A stretch of DNA of 5,551 nt from NCBI GenBank assembly GCA_017694145.1, contig JADINF010000143.1, forward strand, positions 1 to 5,551, given 5' to 3'. Position numbers and translations under genes: made by a program. A model generated the notes under the pieces. The model was given only the letters and a program-made list of their open reading frames with translations. It had not been told where the DNA came from and searched no databases. Source of the stretch: Candidatus Stercoripulliclostridium pullicola. GTDB taxonomy: Bacteria > Bacillota > Clostridia > Christensenellales > DTU072. This document shows positions 1 through 4,883 of this stretch, one piece after another; positions within the stretch are counted from its first letter, which is position 1; each line of letters starts with the position of its first letter.

Positions 1-1857
1 AAGAGCGTGCTCGTAGGCGGCGGCGCAAAAGTAAACCCCGTGGACGTACTGACGGTAGCTGAGAAATACGCGGCGATATACGCGGTGAATTCGAGCATCG
101 ATTCGAGCCTTGAAACCGCCGAAGAGGAAGCGTATCAGGAAGATCTCAACCGTATCATGAACGCGATCTCCGCGGAAAACGTGAAGGAAATAGTTTTCGC
201 GGAGGAAACGGAAGCGTATTTTGCAAAGTTTTTCCATGACGGCGAAGGCTGTTACGTAGGCAACGAGCTCGATACCGACCGCGTGAAGATACAAGTCGTA
301 TACGACAACGGCGAGAAGTCCGAGGCGTTCATAGTGCCTACCGGAGCTTATACGACGGCGTTCAGTTCGGAAGCTTCCGACGACAACTCCGAGCGCACCG
401 AGGACAAGAATTTCGTCATTTCTTTCACCGAAAACGTCACCGACAAGGACGGTAACGTGACCGAGGAAGCGCATACGCTCACATACGATTACAAACTGGT
501 ATATCCTCGCGATACCCGCGAAGAAGCCGAAGAACCCACCGATTACGCCGAGATAACGATAGGGGATTTCGATCCCATATCGAGGTATGCCAAGGATTCC
601 GAGATACCCGACGAGATCAAAGCGGCGTGCCGCATCCGCGACATCGAACAGGAATACGCCGACGCGGAGAAGAGCGGCAATAAATACAAGACCGAAGCTT
701 ACCGCGTGACCGTAGAGAATATCAAGAATTCCTACAAGACGATGGAATATTTCTATAAGGCGCAATACGAAAGCGCGGTATTGAGCGCCCTTCAGGCGGA
801 GATATATCTCAAAGCGGACAATTCCGCGGAAGCGGGCGGAGTCATATCCGACGCAAAGATAGCCGAGGAATACCGTTATCTTTACACTACCGGCAAGAAT
901 TCCTACGGCGCAGACGCCGAGGCGAATAAAGACGCCTTCGTTACCGCTATAAAGAACGGTCTGGACACCGTGTATTATTATCCCGCGATCACGGACATTT
1001 CCGATTACTATTACGTATATCAGATCCTCTTCTCGTTCACCGACGAGATGGAGTCTTTCCTCGAGGAAGCGGGCGACGACGAAGCGTCGATCAAGGAATT
1101 CACCGATTATTTCCTTACGATATTGACGACGGAGCCCTCGAACGCCGACTACGACGCCGAGAAATACGATCCCGAGGACGAGAACGCGGTAGAGCCTTTC
1201 GGCGACGAAGTGCTCGTGAAGGACGTTATAGCGGAGCTCGAAACGAAACTCGCGGAGATATATAACGGAACGAGCGAGAATAAGGCTTCCGAAGCCACCG
1301 AACTCTTCCTCGAATATCTCTACAAATACAACGACGACCCCGGCATCTTCAATAACGCTTACGGTTATCTGATGACCGCCGATCCCGAGGATTCGGGTTG
1401 GGTAGACGCTTTCAACGAACTCGGAGAGGCGATATTCACTTACGATAACGCCGCGCTCGGCGGCGCGGGCAAAGTGGGCAACGCCTTCGACGCGGACGGA
1501 CACCTCGCGTATTCCTGCTCGAATTACGGCGTGCACCTTATGATGATAAGCTCCACTCCTTTCGCGGGCGTGAACGACGAAGAACTCGCCCTCGGCGGGA
1601 CGGACGCCGAGATAATAGCTTATCTCAAGAGCCGCGTCAATCCTTCGACGGGCAAGAGCCTGTACGAAACTCTCCGCGACGGACTGAAAACGGAGAACCG
1701 CACTCTCAAATACAACGCCTTCGTTTCGAAAGTACCGGAGGACATTTTCGAGCGCGACGAGAAGAACAATCTCACCGTGAACGAAGCCGTCAAGGGCGTT
1801 ATCGATATCAACGTCAAGAAAATAAAGAAAGAAATATACGAAGTGTATTTGGGTTAA
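1..1857 (+). CDS. PrsA/SurA-like protein with degenerate parvulin domain (5' partial)
   Basis: The frame is open from the first base to TAA at 1855-1857, so the gene is cut at its 5' end; the in-frame GTG at base 7 is not a credible start because the signal peptide expected for this family is absent. Numbering from that GTG, residues about 200-330 are helical and charged, ending in a segment (QYESAVLSALQAEIYLKA, then DAKIAEEYRYLY) typical of the SurA/PrsA N-terminal region. A parvulin-like pattern follows: a first strand YYVYQILFSF (335-344), a long acidic insertion, YKYNDDPGIFNNAYGYLM (439-456), SGWVDAFNELGEAIF (463-477) and a last strand SNYGVHLMMIS (505-515) matching the usual GYHII. The first conserved His of the family (HIL) is Gln here, while the second is kept (His510). 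The protein is strongly acidic and Tyr-rich. By family it would be an extracytoplasmic foldase, possibly a lipoprotein; isomerase activity is doubtful. The fold call is pattern-based. Confidence 0.6.
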   Translation, partial: KSVLVGGGAKVNPVDVLTVAEKYAAIYAVNSSIDSSLETAEEEAYQEDLNRIMNAISAENVKEIVFAEETEAYFAKFFHDGEGCYVGNELDTDRVKIQVVYDNGEKSEAFIVPTGAYTTAFSSEASDDNSERTEDKNFVISFTENVTDKDGNVTEEAHTLTYDYKLVYPRDTREEAEEPTDYAEITIGDFDPISRYAKDSEIPDEIKAACRIRDIEQEYADAEKSGNKYKTEAYRVTVENIKNSYKTMEYFYKAQYESAVLSALQAEIYLKADNSAEAGGVISDAKIAEEYRYLYTTGKNSYGADAEANKDAFVTAIKNGLDTVYYYPAITDISDYYYVYQILFSFTDEMESFLEEAGDDEASIKEFTDYFLTILTTEPSNADYDAEKYDPEDENAVEPFGDEVLVKDVIAELETKLAEIYNGTSENKASEATELFLEYLYKYNDDPGIFNNAYGYLMTADPEDSGWVDAFNELGEAIFTYDNAALGGAGKVGNAFDADGHLAYSCSNYGVHLMMISSTPFAGVNDEELALGGTDAEIIAYLKSRVNPSTGKSLYETLRDGLKTENRTLKYNAFVSKVPEDIFERDEKNNLTVNEAVKGVIDINVKKIKKEIYEVYLG

Positions 1858-1862
1858 AACGG

Positions 1863-1891
1863 TTGCATTTTACGGAAAATGCGAATATAAT
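1863..1891 (+). promoter_or_regulatory. Sigma-70/SigA-type promoter of the Cys-cluster/Lys-rich protein gene
   Basis: A -35 element TTGCAT (1863-1868) is followed after exactly 17 bp by a perfect TATAAT (1886-1891). Transcription would begin near 1898 and give a leader of about 25 bases that carries the ribosome binding site. The -35 begins 6 bases after the upstream stop codon, so the downstream gene need not depend on the upstream transcript. Confidence 0.7.
1865..1882. promoter_or_regulatory. Inverted repeat inside promoter (operator candidate)
   Basis: Perfect 7-bp arms GCATTTT and AAAATGC are separated by ACGG. The repeat overlaps the last four bases of the -35 and fills most of the spacer up to 3 bases before the -10, a position where a bound repressor would block RNA polymerase. 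No T-run follows it, so it is not an intrinsic terminator for the upstream gene. A regulatory role is inferred from position only. Confidence 0.35.
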
Positions 1892-1910
1892 TATCGATAA
1901 TTTAATAACC

Positions 1911-1916
1911 AGGAGG
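1911..1916 (+). promoter_or_regulatory. Ribosome binding site AGGAGG
   Basis: A perfect AGGAGG lies 7 bases before the ATG at 1924 and fixes that start. Together with the perfect -10 it suggests a well-expressed small protein. Confidence 0.85.
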
Positions 1917-1923
1917 TAAAGGT

Positions 1924-2292
1924 ATGAATTACAGCGAAGTGCAAACGCATCTCGATATAGTTAAATGGCACGAAAGCGAGGATCGCGGAATGGATATGTG
2001 CAGACATATGCCTTACTGCGAATACTGCCGCGGCGAAGAGGAATATCCTTGTGCCAAAGCTTACGAGAGAATGGAACAGGCGAAAGCGGAAGCGGAAGCC
2101 AAAGAGGTAAAGAAGGCGAAGAAAGCGGCGCCCAAAGCAAAAGCCGCCCCCAAAGCCAAAGCCGCTCCCAAAGCGAAAGCCGAGGAAGTAAAGGCGGAGG
2201 TTAAAGCCGAAGAGAAAGCTCCCGCGAAAGCCGAAGAGAAAGCTCCCGCGAAAGCGGCTCCCAAAGCGAAAGCCGCGAAGAAAAAGGCTTAA
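1924..2292 (+). CDS. Small protein with four-Cys N-terminal cluster and histone-H1-like Lys/Ala/Pro tail
   Basis: The 122-residue protein has two parts. Residues 1-52 contain Cys26, Cys32, Cys35 and Cys43 (CxxxxxCxxCxxxxxxxC) with His9, His16 and His28 nearby, which looks like a small metal-binding, probably zinc, module. Residues 53-122 are almost only Lys, Ala, Pro, Glu and Val: AAPKAK occurs at 68-73, 74-79, 80-85 and 111-116, AEEKAPAK at 95-102 and 103-110, and the end is AAKKKA. Such tails are known from histone H1, chlamydial Hc1-type and AlgP-type bacterial proteins, where they bind DNA or RNA without a fixed fold. I infer a cytoplasmic nucleic-acid-binding protein; I do not recognise the N-terminal family and assign no name. 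The gene has its own promoter and ribosome binding site and ends at a terminator, so it is probably monocistronic, with some read-through into the next gene. The start is certain from the AGGAGG. Confidence 0.85.
   Translation: MNYSEVQTHLDIVKWHESEDRGMDMCRHMPYCEYCRGEEEYPCAKAYERMEQAKAEAEAKEVKKAKKAAPKAKAAPKAKAAPKAKAEEVKAEVKAEEKAPAKAEEKAPAKAAPKAKAAKKKA
2125..2178 (+). repeat. Three 18-bp degenerate tandem repeats encoding AAPKAK
   Basis: Three consecutive 18-base units encode the same six residues but differ at third codon positions (for example GCG GCG CCC against GCC GCC CCC and GCC GCT CCC). The peptide is conserved while silent positions have drifted, which points to selection on the protein. 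A fourth copy of the peptide lies at 2254-2271. Confidence 0.8.
2206..2253 (+). repeat. Exact 24-bp tandem duplication encoding AEEKAPAK twice
   Basis: Bases 2206-2229 and 2230-2253 are identical and each encodes AEEKAPAK. Unlike the AAPKAK units, there is no third-position difference, so this duplication is recent or kept uniform. Tail length in this gene may vary between strains through slippage. Confidence 0.85.
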
Positions 2293-2310
2293 TCGTTAAT
2301 CAAAAAAGAG

Positions 2311-2335
2311 AAAAGAGCCCCGCGCGGGCTTTTTT
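2311..2335 (+). terminator. Intrinsic terminator after the Lys-rich protein gene
   Basis: The stem AGCCC (2316-2320) pairs with GGGCT (2326-2330) around the loop CGCGC and is followed by T2330-2335. Upstream AAAAG can extend the stem against the T-run. It lies 19-43 bases after the stop codon and 5 bases before the next GTG, so it also sits in the 5' region of the membrane protein gene. Confidence 0.75.
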
Positions 2336-2340
2336 CGTAG

Positions 2341-3153
2341 GTGGAAATGCCGTACGAAAATATAGACGTCGTGGCAATAGCTGCGGCGGCGGGCGTCGCC
2401 GTCGCGGTAGCGGCGCTTGCGATACTTAAGAAGCTTTTAACTCCCGCGGCGACTGCGGTCGCCGCGGTCATTCTCGTTACGGCGACCGTGTTTACGGGCT
2501 ACGCCGGGCTGGTCCTCTATGCGGGAGCCTTTCTTCTGTCCGGAGTAATATCCCTTGCGGGCAAAAAGAAAAGAGCGGAACGCGAAGAGGGCATACACAA
2601 AAGAACGGGTACGCGCGGCGTGGTGCAGGTAATTTGCAACGGGCTTCCCGCGCTTGTTTTCGCGGCGGTGTGGTTTTCTACGGGCATACAGTCTTTTTAT
2701 ACCGCCTTCGTCGCTTCTCTCGCCGCGGGATTTGCCGACTCCGCGGCTTCCGATATAGGTATCCTCTCGCGCCGCACAGCGCGCAGTATCCTCACTTTCC
2801 GACCCGTCAAAAGAGGTTTGAGCGGGGGAGTCACGGCGTTAGGCACGCTGTCGGCTCTTGCGGGCGCGATATTCGTCGCGGCGCTCGCCCTTCCTTTCGG
2901 CAACGGCTACGGCGCCGTTTATTTCGCTATAGCTTTCGCCGCGGCGTTCGCCGCTACGCTCGCGGATTCCGTTCTCGGCGCTTCCCTGCAGGCGCTGTAC
3001 CGCTGTGACGAGTGCGGCGAACTCACCGAAAAGGAAATTCATTGCGGCGCGCCGACAACGCTTATACGCGGCGCGCGCGTTATGGATAACGATCTCGTCA
3101 ATTTCATCTCCCTTATTTTCGCGGGAGCTTTAGCCGCGGCGGTAGTGCTCTGA
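2341..3153 (+). CDS. DUF92 family integral membrane protein (VTE6-like)
   Basis: The 270-residue length and order of motifs fit DUF92 (Pfam PF01940). Hydrophobic segments lie at about 8-29, 34-74, 100-133, 163-184, 190-215 and 252-270. Recognisable family blocks are RGVVQVICNGLPAL (92-105), AAGFADSAASDIGILS (128-143; the family usually has ADTWASEIG), RPVKRGLSGGVTALG (154-168), LADSVLGASLQALYRC (207-222), a Cys-rich loop CDECGELTEKEIHCG (222-236), and DNDLVNFIS (249-257). Plant VTE6 of this family is a phytyl-phosphate kinase; most bacterial members lack a proven substrate, so a role in isoprenyl-phosphate or lipid metabolism is only a family-based guess. The start is uncertain: GTG 2341 has no ribosome binding site, ATG 2347 has AGGTGG only 2 bases upstream, and GTG 2371 has none. 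I see no promoter between the terminator at 2335 and the start, so expression probably depends on read-through or on a promoter inside the preceding gene. Confidence 0.88.
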   Translation: MEMPYENIDVVAIAAAAGVAVAVAALAILKKLLTPAATAVAAVILVTATVFTGYAGLVLYAGAFLLSGVISLAGKKKRAEREEGIHKRTGTRGVVQVICNGLPALVFAAVWFSTGIQSFYTAFVASLAAGFADSAASDIGILSRRTARSILTFRPVKRGLSGGVTALGTLSALAGAIFVAALALPFGNGYGAVYFAIAFAAAFAATLADSVLGASLQALYRCDECGELTEKEIHCGAPTTLIRGARVMDNDLVNFISLIFAGALAAAVVL

Positions 3154-3170
3154 GCGGGGCGTCCTCTCAC

Positions 3171-3191
3171 GCGCGCACGGCGCGCGCTTTT
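3171..3191 (+). terminator. Probable intrinsic terminator after the DUF92 gene
   Basis: GCGCGC (3171-3176) pairs with GCGCGC (3182-3187) around ACGGC and is followed directly by TTTTATAT. The stem is all G-C but short, and the T-run is only four long. It lies 17 bases after the stop codon at 3151-3153. Confidence 0.55.
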
Positions 3192-3206
3192 ATATCCGAT
3201 ATAAAA
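3188..3206. promoter_or_regulatory. 19-bp perfect palindrome upstream of guaA (operator candidate)
   Basis: TTTTATATCCGATATAAAA has perfect 9-bp arms around one central C. It begins in the T-run of the preceding terminator and ends 37 bp before the guaA -35 box. Symmetry of this length is typical of a dimeric regulator's site, but it does not match an operator I can name, and it could instead be AT-rich flanking sequence of the terminator. Confidence 0.35.
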
Positions 3207-3243
3207 TTATAGTCAAATAAATAATAAACAATATTCAAAGAGT

Positions 3244-3273
3244 TTGACATACGCGCGTGCGCGGTGATATATT
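3244..3273 (+). promoter_or_regulatory. guaA promoter with perfect -35 and extended -10
   Basis: TTGACA (3244-3249) is a consensus -35. After 18 bp comes TATATT (3268-3273), preceded by TGA (3265-3267), which forms an extended -10. Transcription would start near 3280, leaving a leader of about 50 bases. The spacer holds the palindrome ACGCGCGT (3251-3258). The leader is too short and lacks the conserved core for a purine riboswitch. Confidence 0.75.
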
Positions 3274-3317
3274 TTTACCATAAAATAAGCGTTGCGTTTA
3301 TTTATTTTCAAATGCGA

Positions 3318-3323
3318 AAGGAG
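3318..3323 (+). promoter_or_regulatory. guaA ribosome binding site AAGGAG
   Basis: AAGGAG lies 7 bases before ATG 3331 and decides the start. An in-frame TTG at 3292 would add 13 residues, but it has no ribosome binding site, lies close to the predicted transcription start, and would place this site inside the coding region. Confidence 0.85.
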
Positions 3324-3330
3324 AGCAACT

Positions 3331-4608
3331 ATGAAACAGGATATGATCGCCATCATCGATCTCGGCTCCGAGAACAATTCCGCCCTCGCGAGGGCTATCC
3401 GCGCCATGGGCGTGTATTCCGAGATATACCCCCACGATATCACCGGCGCCGAATTCAAAGCGCTTCCCAACGTCAAAGGAGTTATACTTAACGGCGGACC
3501 CAACAACGTCGTGGACGGCGCAGCGATCGACGTAAGAGACGAAATTTATTCTTCGGGCGTACCGGTAGTCGCTCTCGCCCATAAGACCGACAAGTGCCCC
3601 GCGATAACCGAATCGGAAGTCAAGGACTTCGTTTTCAAGACCGCGAAATGCGAAGCAAACTGGAATATGTCCAACTTCATCGACGACCAGGTGGAACTTT
3701 TGCGCAAGCAGATAGGGGACAAGAAGGTATTGCTCGCGCTTTCGGGCGGCGTAGACTCCTCCGTCGTCGCGGCGCTTCTCATCAAAGCCGTCGGCAAACA
3801 GCTTGTCTGCGTACACGTCAACCACGGACTTCTCCGTAAAGGCGAACCCGAGCAGGTCATCAGGGTATTCCGCGAGGAGCTGGGAGCGACGCTCATCTAT
3901 TCGGACTCCGTGGACAGGTTCCTCGATAAGCTCGCGGGCGTAAGCGATCCCGAGAAGAAGAGGAAGATAATCGGCGCCGAATTTATCCGCGTATTCGAGG
4001 AAGAAGCGCGCAAGCTCGACGGTATCGATTTCCTCGCGCAGGGAACTATATATCCCGATATAGTGGAATCGGGAACCAAAACCAACAAAATCGTTAAATC
4101 CCACCACAACGTGGGCGGGCTTCCCGACGACCTCAAATTCGAGCTTGTCGAGCCCCTCAAATATCTCTTCAAAGACGAAGTGCGCGCCTGCGGCAAGGCG
4201 CTCGGACTTCCCGACGACATGGTGTACCGTCAACCCTTCCCCGGACCGGGACTGGGCGTAAGGTGCCTGGGCGCAATCACCCGCGACAGACTGGAAGCGG
4301 TGAGAGAGAGCGACGCCATTCTCCGCGAAGAATTCGACAAAGCGGGACTCCGCGGCAAGGTATGGCAGTACTTCACGCTTATCCCCGATCTCAAGAGCGT
4401 GGGCGTGAGAGACAACGCGAGGTGCTTCGAGTGGCCCGTTATCATCCGTGCCGTCAATACGGTGGACGCGATGACCGCGACGATAGAGCCCGTCGACTAC
4501 GCCGTTCTCAAGAAGATAACCGACAGGATCCTTACGGAAGTGAAGGGCGTGAACCGCGTTCTCTACGACATCACCCCCAAGCCCACCGGCACGATAGAGT
4601 GGGAGTAA
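3331..4608 (+). CDS. guaA: GMP synthase with intact synthetase core and collapsed amidotransferase domain
   Basis: GuaA converts XMP to GMP in the cytoplasm using ATP and ammonia normally released from glutamine. This copy has 425 residues, against about 510-525 in Bacillus and E. coli. The synthetase half is complete: the linker FVFKTAKCEANW (100-111), the ATP-pyrophosphatase loop SGGVDSS (138-144), KRKIIG (210-215), LAQGTIYPD (235-243), KSHHNVGGLP (256-265), QPFPGPGLGVR (301-311) and the XMP-binding end KPTGTIEWE (417-425). The N-terminal class I amidotransferase domain begins normally (AIIDLGSENN, GVILNGGPNN at 50-59), but where the family has GVPVxGxCYG this protein reads GVPVVALAHK (76-85), so Cys is replaced by Ala83. 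The next 90 or so residues, including the catalytic His and Glu (HPEV region), are missing and the sequence passes straight to the linker. There is no frameshift or stop. Expected activity is ammonia-dependent, or with a separate glutaminase subunit as in archaea. It is transcribed alone, from its own promoter to its own terminator. Confidence 0.95.
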   Translation: MKQDMIAIIDLGSENNSALARAIRAMGVYSEIYPHDITGAEFKALPNVKGVILNGGPNNVVDGAAIDVRDEIYSSGVPVVALAHKTDKCPAITESEVKDFVFKTAKCEANWNMSNFIDDQVELLRKQIGDKKVLLALSGGVDSSVVAALLIKAVGKQLVCVHVNHGLLRKGEPEQVIRVFREELGATLIYSDSVDRFLDKLAGVSDPEKKRKIIGAEFIRVFEEEARKLDGIDFLAQGTIYPDIVESGTKTNKIVKSHHNVGGLPDDLKFELVEPLKYLFKDEVRACGKALGLPDDMVYRQPFPGPGLGVRCLGAITRDRLEAVRESDAILREEFDKAGLRGKVWQYFTLIPDLKSVGVRDNARCFEWPVIIRAVNTVDAMTATIEPVDYAVLKKITDRILTEVKGVNRVLYDITPKPTGTIEWE

Positions 4609-4624
4609 GAAACTTCAAAAAATC

Positions 4625-4648
4625 AACGCCCCGAACGGGGCGTTTTTT
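4625..4648 (+). terminator. Strong intrinsic terminator after guaA
   Basis: AACGCCCC (4625-4632) pairs perfectly with GGGGCGTT (4637-4644) around the loop GAAC, followed by T4643-4648. It lies 17 bases after the guaA stop and closes that transcription unit. Confidence 0.92.
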
Positions 4649-4695
4649 ATTGCTTCCGTGCGAAAACGCAAGTTATCCGTTCTTTACGTGAAGCT

Positions 4696-4709
4696 CGCCC
4701 GCACGGGCG
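4696..4709. promoter_or_regulatory. Inverted repeat upstream of a promoter
   Basis: CGCCC (4696-4700) and GGGCG (4705-4709) are separated by GCAC. The repeat ends 14 bp before the -35 box at 4724. No T-run follows, so a terminator is unlikely; it may be a regulator site, but GC-rich repeats of this size can arise by chance. Confidence 0.25.
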
Positions 4710-4723
4710 GCGCAAAGGGACTA

Positions 4724-4752
4724 TTGAATTTTGTTTGAGCGGAGTTTATAAT
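4724..4752 (+). promoter_or_regulatory. Promoter of the unknown 3' gene
   Basis: TTGAAT (4724-4729) is separated by 17 bp from a perfect TATAAT (4747-4752). The predicted start near 4759 gives an untranslated leader of about 125 bases before ATG 4884, unusually long here and containing two hairpins and a four-codon ORF. Confidence 0.7.
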
Positions 4753-4763
4753 TAAAATATAAA

Positions 4764-4783
4764 CCGCATCCGCGAACGTGCGG
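4764..4783 (+). other. 5' leader hairpin
   Basis: CCGCA (4764-4768) pairs with TGCGG (4779-4783), with an alternative pairing of CCGC (4770-4773) to GCGG (4780-4783). It lies within about 5 bases of the predicted transcript start. Hairpins at that position often protect the 5' end of an mRNA; that role is inferred. Confidence 0.35.
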
Positions 4784-4790
4784 AGAATAA

Positions 4791-4819
4791 AGGAGGACGC
4801 AACGATGCTTGACGAGTAA
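4791..4819 (+). other. Four-codon ORF (MLDE) with strong ribosome binding site: possible leader peptide
   Basis: AGGAGG (4791-4796) lies 8 bases before ATG 4805, followed by CTT GAC GAG TAA. It is an optimal initiation site on a minimal ORF. The initiation region, ATAAAGGAG then 6 bases then ACGATG, closely copies that of the real gene downstream (ATAAAGGAG, 5 bases, ACGATG at 4867-4886). It could be a regulatory leader ORF, or the remnant of a duplicated or deleted gene start. The four codons show no run of a regulated amino acid, so classical amino-acid attenuation is not suggested. Confidence 0.35.
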
Positions 4820-4842
4820 ACCTGTCGGAGTAAAAGGTTTTT
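4818..4842 (+). other. Weak hairpin overlapping the mini-ORF stop, followed by T-run
   Basis: AAACCT (4818-4823) pairs with AGGTTT (4835-4840) around 11 bases, and T4838-4842 follows or is part of the stem. Its 5' arm includes the last two bases of the mini-ORF stop codon, so a terminating ribosome would cover it. The stem is weak and the T-run short; an attenuator role is conjecture. Confidence 0.25.
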
Positions 4843-4870
4843 GGGGAAAATGACGGGTAAATTTGTATAA

Positions 4871-4875
4871 AGGAG
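4871..4875 (+). promoter_or_regulatory. Ribosome binding site AGGAG of the unknown gene
   Basis: AGGAG, within AAAGGAG, lies 8 bases before ATG 4884 and supports that start over the internal in-frame ATGs at 4995 and 5010. Confidence 0.85.
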
Positions 4876-4883
4876 ATAAAACG

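Noticed and set aside
1..9. GTG at base 7 as the true start of the first gene
   Set aside because: The frame is open to the window edge, no ribosome binding site can be seen, and the N-terminal sequence lacks the expected signal peptide.
1865..1882. Hairpin as intrinsic terminator of the parvulin-like gene
   Set aside because: The stem is mostly A-T and is followed by GAATATAATT instead of a T-run; it fits better as a promoter-associated repeat.
2125..2253. Tandem repeats as a CRISPR-like or non-coding array
   Set aside because: The repeats are in frame, have no unique spacers, and are fully explained as a repetitive protein tail.
2061..2264. 67-codon Ala/Phe/Ser-rich frame on the minus strand
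   Set aside because: It is the complement of the Lys/Ala repeat tail; its low-complexity composition is explained by that.
3292..3330. Upstream TTG start adding 13 residues to GuaA
   Set aside because: No ribosome binding site precedes it, and the added residues do not resemble GuaA; AAGGAG clearly serves ATG 3331.
3274..3330. Purine riboswitch in the guaA leader
   Set aside because: The leader is only about 50 bases and shows no three-way junction or conserved purine aptamer core.
3298..4233. 311-codon open frame on the minus strand
   Set aside because: It lies opposite guaA, has no plausible ribosome binding site or family resemblance, and arises from the codon bias of the GMP synthase gene.
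4263..4691. 142-codon + frame overlapping the guaA 3' end
   Set aside because: It is an out-of-frame shadow, very Arg-rich, and it reads through the guaA terminator.
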